Origin: Carettochelys insculpta
Lineage: Eukaryota > Chordata > Testudines > Carettochelyidae
Length of the DNA: 64,000 nt
Direction: 5' to 3'
Assembly (NCBI RefSeq): GCF_033958435.1
Contig: NC_134138.1
Coordinates: 30,410,598 to 30,474,597, forward strand
Part shown: one piece after another, positions 1 through 29,575 of the stretch
Layout: each line of letters starts with the position of its first letter
Numbering within the stretch: position 1 is the stretch's first letter
Notes under the pieces: model-generated
The model's input: the letters and a program-made list of their open reading frames with translations, nothing else
Database searches by the model: none
Told to the model about the DNA's origin: nothing
Translations under genes and position numbers: made by a program

Positions 1-2585
1 GAGAGAGTTTCTCAACACCTTAAATGGCTGGTTCTGGAACCCACAAGAGCAGAGGCAATTATTCATTTAATCCAAGGTAGCACAGGATCTGGTCTAAGCT
101 TCAAATATAACTGGACTGCTTGGAAGTAGTAACCATAATGTAACAAAATCTAACATTCTTGTGGCTGGAAAAACACCACAGCAGCTCAGCACTGTGGCAT
201 TTAATTTCAGAAAGGGGAACTATACAAAAATTAGGAGGCTAGTTAAACAAATTAAAAGGTACAGTGCCAAAAGTAAAAGTCCTTCAAGCTGCATGGACAC
301 TTTAAAAAGACACCATAATAGAGGCCCAACTTAAATCTATACTCCAAATTTAAAAACACAGTAGGAGAACCAAAAAACGTCACTGTGGCTTAACAACCAA
401 GTAAAAAGGTGGTGAGAGATTAAAAAAGCATTGTTTAAAAAGTGGAAGTTAAATCCTAGTGAGGAAAATAGAAAAGTGTAAATTGTCGAATTAAGTGTAA
501 AAAAATCTAATAAAGAAAGCTAAAAAATGTGAAGAACTAGTTAAAGTTTCAAAAAGTAATAGCAAAATCTTTAAGTACATCTGAAGCAGGAAGCCTGCTA
601 AACAACCAGTGGGGCCAAGCCACTGGATGATCAACATGTCAAAGGAGCACTCAAAGACGTTTTTCTGCAGTAACCCTATCTAAATAAATTTTGCTTCTGT
701 TTTCACAGCTGAGGATGTTAGGGAGATTCCCAAACCTGAGCCCTTCTTTTTAGGTGACGGATGTGAGGAATGGTCCCATATTGCGTTGTCAGTACAGACG
801 GTTTTGGAACAAATTGATGAACTTAAATCACAAGTCACTGGGATCATATGGCATTCACTCCCAAGTTCTGAAAGCACTCAGATGTGAAATTGTGGAACTA
901 TTAAGTGTCGTTTGTAAACTATGTATCACATTATGTTCTGTACCTAAGGACTGGAAGATAGCTAATGTGACACCAATATTTAAGGTCTAGAGGCCATCCT
1001 GGCAATTACAGATCGGGAAGTCTAACCTCTGTACTGGACAAATGAATTGAAATATGATAGTAAAGAAGAGAATAGTCAGACACCATAGATAAACCTAATC
1101 TGTTGGAAATTGTTGACATTGTTTCTGTAAAGGAAAATCATGCCTCACTAGTTTGCTAGAGTTCTTTGCAGGGGTCAACAAGCATATGGACAAGGGGGAA
1201 TTCAGTGGATATAGTGTACCTAGATTTCCAGAAAGCCTTTGACAAGGTCCCTCATCAAAGGCTCTTAAGTAATGTAGGTTGTTGTGGAATGAAAGGGAAG
1301 GACCTCTCATGGACTGATAACTGGTTATAAGACAGGAAACAAAGGGTATGAATAAATGGTCAGCTTCCAGATTGGAGAGAGGTAACTGGTGGTGTCTCCC
1401 AAGGGTCTGTACTGGAACCAATCCTATTCATCCTGTTTATAAATGATTTGGAGAAAGGGGTAAACAGGTGGCGAAATTTGCGGTTGATACTAAACTGCTT
1501 AAGATAGTTGAGAACAAAGCAGACTATGAAAAGCTTCAAAAAGATCTCACAAAACTAAATGATTGGGCAATAAAATGGCAAATTAATTTTAATGTAGATA
1601 AACGCAAAGTAATGCACATTGGGGAAGAAAATCTCTAATATACATACAAAATGATGTGGACTAATTTAGCCATAACCACTCGAGAGGTCTTGAAATCATT
1701 GTGGATAATTCTCAAAAAATATCCACTCAATATGCTGCAGCAGCCAGAAAGCAAACCAAAAGGGATAATTAAAAAAGGGATAGAAAATAGCACAAAAAAT
1801 CTTAGTGCCGCTATATAAATCCATAATATGCCCATATCCTGAATACTGCGTAAAGATGTATTATCTCATCTCAGAAAAGATATGTTGGCTTTGAAAAAGG
1901 TTCAGAAATGGGGAACAGGAATGATTAGGGGGTTGCAATGGATGCTGTATGAAGAGAGATTAAAAAGACTGTGACATCTCATCTTAGAAAAGAGGAGACT
2001 AGGGGGATATTTGATTGAGATCTGCAAAATCGTGTCAGGTATGGAGAAAGTGAACAAGGCAAAGTTATTTACTTGCTCCTATTATATGAGAGTTAGAATC
2101 AGAGAGGTAGTCAAGTTAGTCTGTATCTTCAAAGACAAGAAGTCCTGTGGCACCTTATAGACTAACAGATATTTTGGAGCATAAGCTTTCGTAGGCAAAG
2201 ACCCGCTTTGTCAGATGCATGAGAGTTAGAGGTCACCAAATGAAACTAACAAGTAGCAGCTTTACAACAAAAATAAGGAAGTTTTTCTTCACACAGTGCA
2301 CAGTCAGCCTATGGAGCTTGTTGCCAGAATATGCTGTGAAGACCAGGACTTTATCAGGGATCAAAAAACAACTAGATACATTCAGGGGGGTTAGGGCTAT
2401 CAATATTTATTGGCCAGTATGGGTAAGAATGGTGCCCTTAGCTTCTGTCAGAGGCTGGAAAAGGCTGGCAGGAGAAGGATCACTCAATGAATTGGCCACT
2501 GTCGGAACACAAGATACCCAGTTAGGTGACCCTTTTGTCTGACCCAGTATGGCCATGCCTGTATTCTTAAAAAATGATTATTGAA
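1..2585 (+). mobile_element. Old CR1 LINE, 3' half of ORF2 (reverse transcriptase), degenerate
   Basis: Translated fragments run in order through a CR1-type ORF2. There is a stretch after the endonuclease near 130-420, RT text near 750-990, the RT motif 'DFQKAFDKVPHQ' near 1210-1260, 'GGVSQGSVL' near 1390-1415, a damaged FADD box (reads FAVDTKL) near 1475, and the CR1 C-terminal region near 1860-2550. Many stops and frameshifts show it is dead. The start lies outside the window. A short Penelope-like insertion splits it at 2097-2218. It probably lies in the intron before the first RAD21 exon seen here. Confidence 0.85.
2097..2218 (-). mobile_element. Penelope-like retroelement fragment with damaged hammerhead-like core
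   Basis: This 122 bp insert interrupts the CR1. It is flanked by a perfect 11 bp target duplication ATGAGAGTTAG (2086-2096 and 2219-2229). On the minus strand it reads CTGACAA, then a stem-loop AGCGGGTCTTTGCCTAC, then GAAA, then GCTTATGCT-C. That is the layout of a type I hammerhead with a very short stem III; the core should be CTGANGA, so this copy is mutated. The same family recurs at 10.6, 23.6, 26.3, 33.3 and 37.3 kb. Assignment to Penelope-like elements is inference. Confidence 0.65.
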
Positions 2586-2790
2586 GTATTCTCTCTTGTC
2601 CTTTGCAATGTGAGTACAAAGAAGGTTTCGCGTTTGTGTTCAAAGGAGTTGAAAAATGTAGCTGACACTCAGTAATGTTATTGGGTAGCTGAGTGGTTTT
2701 CCTCAGCCTGGACTTTGTTGCCTTTGGTGATATGCCTGGCATTGGCTACAGCCAACAAAGCGTCTATGACAGCTGCTGAAGGCAACCTGA

Positions 2791-3061
2791 GGCCTTGTGT
2801 ACACTATGCAGTGGATCATCGCTGCAGCAATCGATCTGTCTGCTGTCATTTTTTCATGTCTGCAGCAGATGCAATAAATTGATCTTTTAGCTCACTGCCA
2901 TCAGTGCCAGTACTTCACCAAGACAAGAAGAGGTGCCAGTGTTGACAGGAGAGTAGCCCCTGTAAACCTTACCATGCTCAAGGTGCCACAGTATATTGAC
3001 TTCAGCTAAGCTGTTTACCTAGGTGAAGTAGATTGTTGGTGCTTGTAAGTGTAGACAAGGT
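2791..3061. mobile_element. Harbinger-type MITE
   Basis: The ends form imperfect inverted repeats: GGCCTTGTGTACACTA on the left, and GACCTTGTCTACACTT as the reverse complement of the right end. This matches the GGCTGTGTCTACACT-type termini of the other MITEs in the window. No coding capacity. Confidence 0.6.
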
Positions 3062-4025
3062 CGGAGGGTTAAGCGGGGGTGAATACCTACTAATCAGAGT
3101 GTAGGTTCCTCAGGTCTTGTGTGTTAATGAATGCATTTATTAGCTCACCTCTAAAAATGGACTAGTTCTTAAATTAGTCATATAAATCATTAACCTTGAC
3201 AGAAGGCATTTGGGGGGGGCTAGGAGAAAAGTGTTTTGTTTTTATTTTAGAGACTAAAGCTTGTCGCCTCCTATCCATAAACACTTCCGTCTGCTACACA
3301 GATGTTCTGGCAGTCAATTCAGTGACTTTTATATGAGCCTAAGAATTATAAATATGTACGAATATAGCTGAATCCCCTATTAATCAGAGCATTGTAGATA
3401 TGATGGTGCTTTTCAGAAGTGGTTAATTTCATGCCTGTAAGAGTTTGTAATCCAAGTTGAAACAAGAAACTCCTTGCACAAACCAGGGAGAAGTCAGAAA
3501 AAGAGAGAACAAAAGGAGTGAAGACCTCTACTCATGGGTTATTTATGTACTTTGAGGCTTGCAAGGATTTTTGGAAGACTTTCAGAGCTAGACATTTTTA
3601 AAATCTGAGTTAGTATGTGTTTGAGATTTCTAGAGGCTTAGAAAAACTTTTGGTGTATGTAATAAAACCCTGAGAATCTGTAATAATTCAGTTAACTTGA
3701 GGTTAGAAAGTTTTGGGACTTGTTCTTCCTGGGAAATCTTACTCCACAGATCTCACCAACACAGTTCTCAGACTTCCTCAGGCTATGAGCCACATAAGGT
3801 ATCCTTTCTTGACTGCATCTTCTGACAGCCACACTCCTTCCTGTCAGCGAGTACAATACTTGGTTCCATAGAAGAATAACACTGAAGCAGTTTGAGACTT
3901 GGTAACAAAAGAAACACATTAAAGCAAATGTGATGGGTACTGCTGCTGCTTTGTGCCCTCCCCAAAATTTTAATTGCGCTTTGTTATTTCGTATTTTGGT
4001 GTGAAACTCTGAATTTACTATTACA
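3062..4025. other. Non-coding stretch, nothing recognised
   Basis: Intronic or upstream DNA with no ORF resembling a known protein and no repeat that I can name. Confidence 0.5.
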
Positions 4026-4333
4026 GGTTGGACCTCTCTAGTCTGGCATTATCTGATCTGGCAACACCCATAATCCAGCATGATTTTAGTTAGTCAGACA
4101 ACCACTTATGGGTGTGGCCAAGTTTCCTGTGGTCCCGTAAAATTTGTTTCCAGCCACCAATCCTGTCTCTGTGTTCTGTGCTGTTAGCTCTAATTTACCC
4201 CTAAATGTCTTCTAAGAGCTCAGTGTTGGTAGGACTATTAGACAGTATTGACCTCCTCTGGGCTGGCAAATTCTCTTGTTCAGCACTGGTCAGGTCCTGA
4301 GGGTGCTGGACTAGAGAGGTTCAGACTGTAGTA
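4026..4333. repeat. Unnamed interspersed repeat, copy 1
   Basis: About 300 bp with a near-parallel second copy at 46587-47952, which is broken by two insertions. Shared landmarks in order are CAGGTTGGACCTCTCTA, TGGGTGTGGCCAA, TTTACCCCTAAATGTCTTC and GGTCAGGTCCTGAGG. I cannot assign a class. Confidence 0.7.
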
Positions 4334-5098
4334 AATCTTCCCTCATTGCTTGCAGTAACTTTTAACCTTTATTGGGGTAATTTGCAGTTTAGGTCTGGGT
4401 AGACCGGGTGGGATCCCATTGCCCACCTATCAAATCTTTGGTGGTGGTTGCAAATTTGATCAGGGTTGAAAGTTAATCCAAGAAACAAAGACATAAAGGG
4501 GCTATACTGGATGTAATGAGGTGGGTTTGGAATCCTTTGGGCAGGCAGCACACAAAACCAAAGTGACAGGTGCTTCATACTTCATTAAATAAATATGAAT
4601 GTTAAAGAAATAAAGCATTTGTTGTAATTGCTAGGCATGCTGATTTGGTAAATACTCTGTTTGCAATGGTAACAGGTCTTCATCTCTTCCCCCCGCCCCC
4701 CAGCAAAAACTTTCATGCCATTGCATAGTAAAGGGTGTGGTGGTCAAAATATTTGGATTAAGGCTAGGTATTCCCTGAACTCTGATCCTGGCTCTGATAT
4801 GCAGTATGAAATAGTATGATAAATAATTTATCAATTGAATGGATTTAGGTGAAAGGATTGGGATTGCAAACTATTTCATGTTGACTGATATTGCCTCTGG
4901 CACCATAAAGTTATGTTGATATCTTGTGTTTTACTGATCATCCTGAAATTGATGTAAAAGGTGTATATCATAGAAAAACACAAGCAAGACTGGCTGGCAC
5001 TGAGTTTTTTTTCTCCTCTGAAAGTATTGTTTTGTGGTTTTTTGTTTGTTTGTTAATAAACAAGATATACCTGTTGCAATCAGTAAATGTATTTTTAG

Positions 5099-21181
<16,083 letters not shown>

Positions 21182-22775
21182 ATGGTTAGATATATCATAG
21201 CTAGTGTTAATTTCACTAGTGCATATGTATTGCCCCATCCATAGGGCCCACAAGACCATTGTGGAAAATTTAGGTTTTAATTGTCTGTAAAAAGTCCTTG
21301 GTTTTCTTTTTGTTTTGGTTCTTGTATTTTAAATTTACCACTTTCATTTTTAGTGACACTGCTGGGGTGGATGGTTTGTGTTCTAACAGCAAAAACAAGA
21401 CAAATAATTTAAGGACCCAGATAAAGATTGTTTTATTCAGAGCAGATGTGTGCAATATTGGTGCATGTAATGTTGAGTGACACTGAAAAATGTCTTACTA
21501 TAATTTGACTAGCTTGGTTCAGTAATAATGTTTTTAACATACAAAAGTAAACCCAAAAGGCCAACCTCTTGTCTGATTAAAACCTTTGCCAAACTTTTCT
21601 AATATGTACTGTTTGCATCTCATAGTAATGAAGTTTTTCCTCCCCTAGATTTCCGTGAGTGTGTTTTCTGCCGAGGTACATGGGTCTTTTGCAGCTGGCA
21701 ATGCGAAATAGTAGTGCCTGGCATGTGAACTTCGCTTTCATTTTTGCAGTGGGATTGTGTAGCCCTCGATGCAAAAGGAAAACAGATGTTTATGGAAAGC
21801 ACTTCCTATAATTGATCCTGCTTATGCAGAAGGGCAGAGCATGCGTTAAACATCTTAGCTAAAACATTCCTTTTCATTTATCACCTCGTTACGGTCCACT
21901 ACTGATAATGGCTAGCTACTGTTAATAAGCAGCAAATAAAAATTCTAGTATTTTTTTTAAACTTAAAATATCAATATGCTTTAGGTTTGATAGAGCTGTA
22001 CATAAACCCCAATCTTTTTTTAAAGAACAGACTTCTGGATTGTATATTTTCTGACATAAGGCAGGCCTATGATGATGATGATGCAACCTGTACTGAAAGG
22101 ACAGCAAACTAAATATACAGTACAAGCAGACAGTTACACTTAAAGCAACCATTGCTGTGTAAAGTTTATTAGTGGCTACTCAGATATTTATAGTTTTAGT
22201 ATTGATTATCCAGTCATGCACACTCCTCTGTTCAGAACATTTTAGCAGCTTTTCAAAATAAGTCCTCTTTGATTTTACTGCAGAGAATAAAAGCTTCACA
22301 GTTAGGAACAGATAGCATCTGAAATTAGGTGAATATATTGGTTATGGAAACATGTCTTAAATTTTTAGGACAAAATTATTCACACTGAAAGTTCTGGTTT
22401 TAATATTGGCACTTTTGTGAAATGATTCTCTTTTGGGACTCTGAAATTTCAGTGTATACTCAAATGTAACATTATGTGAATGTTTTAAAAATTTGAGACT
22501 ACATAATGACAGTTTTAATAATCATTGAAAAAGTTAATTGTATAAAATAGTTACTGCAGCTTTATTTTCAACATAATGTGCCTGTAAAACCATGTTTTTT
22601 CCCCTTTGTAAAAAAGACATTGTAGATAACTTGAGTGTTTAATTATAGGAAGTTCATTAGTTTCTTGTTAGACATTTTGTTAGTCTGTTTTTTGTTGCTT
22701 TTCAAGATTGATATTCTTGAAAATAAGTGCTGTATGTATAACTTTTCTAATAAAAATTGTTATAAGCTGTTATGT
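21182..22775 (+). other. RAD21: RAD21 3' untranslated region (inferred end)
   Basis: AT-rich sequence from the stop to the AATAAA near 22749, about 1.6 kb, a length typical of vertebrate RAD21 messages. An earlier AATAAA lies near 21936 and could give a shorter form. A short ATG triplet run sits near 22070. The exact cleavage site is inferred. Confidence 0.7.
22749..22754 (+). promoter_or_regulatory. RAD21: Polyadenylation signal AATAAA, likely RAD21 distal site
   Basis: AATAAA in TTTTCTAATAAAAATTG, followed by a T/G-containing stretch. Best-placed signal downstream of the stop. Confidence 0.65.
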
Positions 22776-23633
22776 ACTGGTGCTATATCCCGTTTGAGTA
22801 CCTTTTCAGTGACATGCTGCTTATTTTGTTATTGGGGAGAAGTTAGTACTTTAAAGGTTTTGTAAATCTCTCTAAACACACAAATTTTGCCATTGGAAGG
22901 AAAATTTTAAATCGTGCTAGCAATGCTGTATGTCTCGTTTACGTGCTTATGCTAAAAATGACAGTATACTCCAGAATTAGGAAGTTAAACAAGGAGGCTG
23001 TATATAAAATTTATTCCCTCTGTTCCCATTCATACTCCATTTTTAGGACTGTATCTTACCTGACATCAGAAACTATCTCTAGTAGGAACATACTGGTATT
23101 ATCGGTTTAGTATGATTCTCTGGCAAGTCTAAACACTTGAATCAGAGACTGTAAAGAACAGTGCAGTTCCCCCATCTCTTACTTCATTTCTGTAATTAGC
23201 TGTGCAACTGGGGGACTTTACTCTGTGCCTGAACAATTTAGTCGTCTTAAGCAGCATTCTGGAGTTCATAGCATAACTTATTCTGCATCTCGTGCTATTG
23301 TGTTGCCAGAAGCCTCAGTTTTATCAGTGGTGATAGTTTGTATTACAACAGATTAAAATCTAGCAGGCGTGGGGAATATTGTAGTCACAAGCTATTGATC
23401 AGAAACCACTGGACCACTGTTGCTAGGACGGAACAGAGAAGTTAGGAAGTTGTAATCCATCTCACCTTCCCTGGTGAAACAATATCCACGGATAACAAAT
23501 TATTGAACTTTCTTTTAGAGTGTCTATTTGAAAAATGTGCCCTGACATTCAAAGAGCTAACACGGGATGCAGATAAACCTCTAGATGTTGTACTGGCTCT
23601 AAACTTCCCATTTGAGGCAAAATCAATGAGAAA
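22776..23633. other. Intergenic, nothing recognised
   Basis: AT-rich DNA downstream of RAD21 with no gene or nameable repeat. Confidence 0.5.
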
Positions 23634-23780
23634 GTAAACCGTCTCTGAGGAGTAACCATGTTATCCTGTAGCTTGACAAACAATAAGCAGTTCATTAAGT
23701 GGCCTGTTAGTGACAGGTAACCTAATAAAGTTGTTAGTCTGTAAAGTGCTACAGGACTGTGTTTTGAGGATGTAAAGGCA
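23634..23780. mobile_element. Penelope-like fragment, inverted pair
   Basis: The left part (GAGGAGTAACCATGTTATCC) matches the family in minus orientation. The right part (TTGTTAGTCTGTAAAGTGCT, ACAGGACTG) matches it in plus orientation, so two ends face each other as at 33.3 and 37.3 kb. Decayed. Confidence 0.5.
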
Positions 23781-24054
23781 ATTAAGCAACCTGCATGTTT
23801 GAAAACGGGGTTGGGTACAAACACTGCCTGTGTAGTCTTAATATCAGTAAATGTGTTCTAAGGTAAGGGACAAACAATTTTCAGTGTTTTGAATATTAGT
23901 CTCACAGGCCAGTGTCCATTGTCTCAAAGTCCCCCTCTCTTTCACAGAGTATATTTATGCCTTTCTGCTTATTAACAGCATAAAATAATGTGAGATCCAA
24001 TGTGATGGGCTGTTAACACATGTCAGTATTCATTTTTTCTGGTACATCGTATGC

Positions 24055-24684
24055 CAGGGTCGGCAACCAAAAGGGCAAGAAAAGATTTTTTTTTTCAGAA
24101 TTTGGTTTAAAAAAATAAAAAGCCCTCAATAATTCAAGAGCTGTAATGCTCATGAATACGAGATGGTCTTTAAAGTCAAACCATAGTTTTGTAACCAACC
24201 CCTATTCTAAAAATAGCACCTACGCAATGATTTGTAATGTCATACATGTTTACTGCAGGATGTTCATAAACTTTTTACATATTTGGTTTCCTGAAACTTT
24301 ACATGTGTGTGTACAACTATCTTCCTGATGCTTCCAAACCTACTTTAATTAAGCTGGTTTTACTTCACATTTAATTTCAGTTTTCTTAAAATGTGCATTG
24401 CCCTTGACAGTAGGAATGCCACAAGATTCCTTTTCCTTTTCAAACTCAAGACTCTATTAGCAACATGATCAAAACACAGATATAACATATCCCACAACAC
24501 ACTGCACATATTAAAGGGGGAGTTATCCAATACTTGTTCATGTTTTTAGATATGAGTTGTTCATTGTTGGGCTTTTGGATGCTCTCCATTTATCAAAATT
24601 AATCAAGAAGCTTTTCTTTTTACTTGGCAGTTACAGGATTGAGAGCCATGAAGTCCTTAAAGAGCCTCAGGTTGCAGACCCCTG
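24055..24684. mobile_element. Non-autonomous hAT element
   Basis: About 630 bp. Starts CAGGGTCGGCAACC and ends GGTTGCAGACCCCTG, the common hAT 'CAGGGGTCGGCAACC' terminus. Flanking 8-mers TCGTATGC and AACTATGC agree at 5 of 8, so a decayed target duplication is plausible. Confidence 0.75.
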
Positions 24685-24917
24685 AACTATGCTAACCCCA
24701 TTTTAAAACGTGTGCTTCACTAGTGTAATAGCAAAGCTATGAATTTTCTCCTCTGTTCACCACACTGGCATGTGAACTACTTGCCATATGATAATATTGC
24801 AGAATGGAGCAGGAACTATCAACTATTAGTAAACATTAACAGCCGAAGAAACAAATACTTTTTTTTTTTTTAATGGGAAGAAGGTTTCTTTCAAAAATGG
24901 GGTTTACTTTTGAAAGA

Positions 24918-25067
24918 GCTGCATCCACGCTGCTTTTCTTATTTTGAAAGGTCTTTTGAAAATATGCAAATGAGGCATCAGATATGTAAATCTGCACCTC
25001 ATTTGCTTTTGAGTTCCCTCAGTTGCATGCCTCTTTGAAAAGAGGAATGCAAGTGTAGACACAGCCT
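24918..25067. mobile_element. Harbinger-type MITE
   Basis: Starts AGCTGCATCCACGCTGC and ends AAGTGTAGACACAGCCTT, with inverted TTTTGAAAG / CTTTGAAAAG subterminal sequence. Confidence 0.6.
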
Positions 25068-28000
25068 TAGAGTGGTTCTGCAGGTGTGTCTCTTGCTGCC
25101 TTTAGAGCATATTTCAATCCAGTCTCCTTCATTTTGCTTATCCTTGATCTTCTATGGCACATTGCCTACTTGTTGTGCCTTCTATCCTATCCCTCTTGTT
25201 TCTCAGTTGAATATGACAACTGTTTCTGAAGTTGATTCTACAGAGCATGTCAGATGTGCTTTTTGGGATAACAGCTAAGGGGTCAGTCGTCAAGTAGCAG
25301 TTTCCAGAGAGAGCGGGTGGCATCTGGGGCTGGATTCTATAGAATGGAATTCTAATATTACTAGTTTTTGACATTTGAAAACTTGGAGAGACAGAATGAA
25401 GTATTTTATTTTCAGAGTCCTGTGGGAGTAAATGCTATAAACAGCTGACTGTCTTTTACAGTATAGTGGATGCATTCCCAAAACCAACCCTAAAATTAGC
25501 CAGCCTTATACCAGTGTTTTTGCTTATTTCAAACTCAATTCCTCTGCAGTCAGACAACCATTCAGCTGCCTTAGTATGTATGTGCCACTTCCATTGATGT
25601 CACTTAAGTACCAGAACTTGGCCTTGTATGAAGATTTTGCTCCTACAAAGAGAATGTAAGATCTCTCTGAAATGACTTGTATAACACTGTCCAGCCAATC
25701 TCATATAACACAAAACTCATTCAATTCTCCTGAGTGAATGAATTCCACTTGACTAAACCATTCTTCCATGAAGTCATCTGTTCTTTAGTTGAAGATAAGA
25801 CATGGGTACACTTTGCTTGGTAAGTTCTTCCATTAGTTAACCACTCATAATGTTTAAAATGTTAAATGTGCGTTTTCTAGTTTGAATTTGTCTGGCTTCA
25901 GCTTCCAGTCAATTCATTTTCAATTGGACTTGAAAGCCTTTTAGGACCTTTCTTTCACTTTGCGTTGAAGGTACTTTATATACTGTAATCAAATCATCTC
26001 AGGCTACTTTTTGATAAATTGAGCATTTTCAGTTTCTCACTGCAAGGCATTTTTACATTCCTCAAATCATTTTTTGTGGCTTTTTTTCCCACACCCTCTC
26101 CTGTTTTGTTGCTGACTCTTTTAGCAGAAATACCTGGCCAAATCTTGCTGCTTCTCAACTCTGTGCCTTCTAAGACTAATTTTAAAACACAAGCAGCCAT
26201 TACATTTTGTGAAAGCATAACGATCCAGAGGAAGATACACAAAGTGCTATGGGTTCAAATGCTCCAAAATATCTGTTAGTCTATCAGGTGCCACAAGACT
26301 TTTTGTTCTCAAAGTGCTGTGGGTTATGTTAAATATGCAATGTTCAAAGACAAATGTGTCAATGCTTGTAAATAGAATGCCATCGTGGCTAGTTAAATTG
26401 CTGAGATGCATCCCTGAAAATTAAAAAAAAAACACAACAGGCTTTTAATGTTTTATGATTGACTTGAAATGTAAATTTACATCTAGTTTATGAGGAAGTT
26501 GAAGAAGACAGCAATGAGGTTTCTTAGCTTGTTTTCAGTTAGAAAATTCTGATAACACTCTTCATGGAAGCCACTTTAATTAGATAATCTTCAGTTTCTC
26601 TTGCTGATTTATCAAGCCTGAAGTAAGTGCAGAAGGTTTTTAATGCTCTCAGTGCTAAATCACATCTCCGCCTCTGTCAGAAACAGTCCCAAGTTAAGTG
26701 TGAGAATGCTGTCCATGGTGTGAATTGGAACAGAGTAGGGAATGGGTGTGTTCTGTCACTCTCCAACCACTGACAATATAATTACACAGGCTATCTGAAT
26801 GCCTTTGAAGGGGAATAAGAAAAAATTAAAATCCAAGAAAAATGTGCCACCTGCAAATTGGCTGCACAAAATATTTTCCATTGAGTCATTTCAGCACATA
26901 CTGAAGTAATTAAAAGTGGCCAGGGAATTCTGGAGTTAGCTCATTTTTATTAACAATTCATTGACAGTGATGACAGTTATCAGAGCAGAATAGATTGTAT
27001 GCAGTGTTTACTGATTACCAATAAGGTGCTTTCAAGAAGGCAAAATTTATCAGTTTCTCAGTATTTCAGACAAAATTATTACTCTGCCTTACTCTCCAGT
27101 GAAAAAAATATTTTGTAGCACACCTTATAGGCTCGAGCTTGAACATTGTTGTCTTGTGAGGTGCATATAATGACCGTTTTCTGATTTACTCACTGAATGT
27201 CCCCATTGCAGCTGTGGTTGTAGGTGCAGAGGCTGATACTTTATTTTCAGAATTTTATATACAAATGCAAAAATTAGACTAATTTTTATTTTTGCCCCTC
27301 CTTCCCTAGACTGGAAGGTTTAAGCCCGTAGAGCGACCTCATGTTGCCATGTCTCTCTTGGTGCATGGCTACCCCATCTACAGTTGTTGGAAATATTTCC
27401 CTCCTGGGCACCCATAGGAGCAGATCAAACATTCTTGGCAGCTGCACGGGCCAGTGGAAAGGAGCCTGAGCCCTCAGAGCTTAGTTCTTTTGTCAATATG
27501 TTTTCTTTTTTGGTCCCCAGTTTGGGGTATTCTATATTAATATTGTAAAATCAGTACCATGGGTATTGGGTTCCATTTTGTTCTGATGTTTTAACTTGGG
27601 AAGGAGAGATGTTAAACAATAGATTTCCATCCTGGGGCACAGTGTATTTCAGCAATGTTAGCTGTTAGCTCTTTGTCTTCAGCTAGCCTCAGAAACTACC
27701 TGACAATGAAGTAGGGGACAACACTCATTCTGGGCCCAGAGATGGAGCTGGAAGATGGTCCTTTCCACCCACAGAGGTGGATGAGATGATACACTCCTCA
27801 TATTGAACTCCTCCTGAACTTGAGGATTGAGACCCTTGCAGAAAAAAATCGTGCTTCATTTCTAATGAGGCTGTCAAAATAGTGTTGGTTGCACAAGCAC
27901 GTTAACAAGGGCAATGGCTACTCCTGTGTTTCCCTGTGGCTCCTGTTCCAGCGGAGAATGGGTGATATGTTAGCAGAAGATCTTAAACTGTAAAAGGAGG

Positions 28001-28329
28001 ACATTAAACATGCAGTGGAAACCACAAGTAACATGTAGGCAAGGGGAGAATTATGGCTTTTAAGCTCACTGTAACAGCCTGCAACAAAAATGGAATATTA
28101 AATGAAATCCCAGGGTTCCAATTAAAGCCATTCTAGATCAATCCATTCAGAACACTTAGTAATTATTTACAAATACCTAACTGAAATGGTACAAATAATA
28201 ATGAAGCTGCATATTTACCAAGTTTGACTTGCACACAAGCAACTAGTTTGTCATTTGGAGTAATGGGGGCATGCCCCTGCACTGGAGAGCCAGTTGATAT
28301 ATCAATCCTGTTTACATGTTGAAACTTCC
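25068..28329. other. Intergenic stretch, almost featureless
   Basis: No coding sequence recognised on either strand. The only repeat seen is a short Penelope-like scrap at 26265-26318 (CTGTTAGTCTATCAGGTGCC). Confidence 0.5.
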
Positions 28330-29575
28330 TAAGGGGAAGCAAGGACACCCAGATTAAGGGGCAGCGGGAAGGTGGTTGATTAGGTGTTACTTTGGCAGGT
28401 GCTAAGTAATGCATGTTGGAATACATATTCTCAACTACCCCTATGAAACAAGGTCTAAATGAGTTGTTACCACCCAAGAAAAATATCTTAGAGTCATTGT
28501 GGATAGTTCTCTGAAAACATCTACTCAATGTGCAGCAGCAGTCAAAAGAACTAATGGAATATTGGGGATCATTAAGAAAGAGAATGATAATAAGATATAT
28601 TGTCTCTGTATAAATCTGTGGTTCTCTCACATCTTGAATAGCATGTGCGGATGTGGTCATCCCACCACAAAAAAAGATGTTGCAAATTGTTCAGAAAAAA
28701 TAATTAGGGCAATAGAATAGATTTCATATGAGGAGAGATGAATAAGACTGGGACTCTTCAATTGGGAAAAGAGATGACTATGGGGGTTATGATAGAAGTC
28801 TCTAAAATGTTGACTGCTATGGAGAAAGTAAACAAGGAAGTGTTATTTACTCCTCAAAACACAAGAACTAGGGGTCACCAAATGAAACTAACAGGCAGCT
28901 GGTTTAAAACAAAAGTATTTCCTCACAAAATACACAGTCAACCTATGGAACTCTTTGTCAGAGGATGATATAAAGGCCAGACTATAACAGGATTCAAAAA
29001 AGCACAAGATAAATTCATAGAATCATAGAATACTAGGATTGGAAGGAACCTCAAGAGGCCATCGAGTCCAGCCCCCTGCCTTAATGGCAGGACCAAGTAC
29101 TGTCTAAACCATCCCTGATAGACATCTATCTAACCTGTTCTTAAATATCTCCAGTGATGGAGATTCCACAACCTCCCTCGGCAATTTATTCCACTGTTTG
29201 ACCACCCTGACAGTTAGGAACGTTTTCCTAATGTCCAGCCTAAACCTCCCTTGCTGCAGTTTAAGTCCATTGCCCCTTGTTCTACCCTCAGAGGCCAAAA
29301 AGAACAAGTTCTCTCCCTCCTCCTTATGACGCCCTTTTTAGATACCTGAAAACCGCTATCATGTAGCCCCTCAATCTTCTCTTTTCCAAACGAAACAAGA
29401 GTAGGTCCTTAACTTCTATTTGCCAGAACCTGCTAAAAGGCATCATGGAATGGATCACTTGATTATTACCAGTTTCATTCATTCCCTCTGGTTCACCTGG
29501 CATTGGCCACTGTTGGAGCACAAGATACTTGGCTAGATGGAGATTTGGCTTGGTCCAAAAAAGCTGTTCTTATGA
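28330..29575 (+). mobile_element. Old CR1 LINE, 3' part, split by a younger CR1
   Basis: Plus-strand CR1 C-terminal text (CAAAVKRTNGILGIIKKEND, then NLWNS) runs to about 29018. The 3' tail resumes near 29432-29575, where CTGGCATTGGCCACTGTTGG parallels the tail of the CR1 at 2480-2510. The gap is an inverted, younger CR1. Confidence 0.75.
29019..29431 (-). mobile_element. Younger CR1 3' end inserted in inverse orientation
   Basis: Starts with the CR1 terminal repeat (ATAGAATCATAGAATACTAG), the complement of the ATTCTATGA tail. It continues through the C-terminal ORF2 region on the minus strand ([37 protein letters not shown]). Much less decayed than its host. Confidence 0.9.

Noticed and set aside
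1..5098. First coding exon of RAD21
   Set aside because: I looked for sequence encoding the conserved N-terminus beginning MFYAHFVLSKRGPL and did not find it; it is most likely upstream of the window.
28163..28660. Minus-strand ORF of 165 codons
   Set aside because: Antisense to CR1 ORF2, which explains the open frame.
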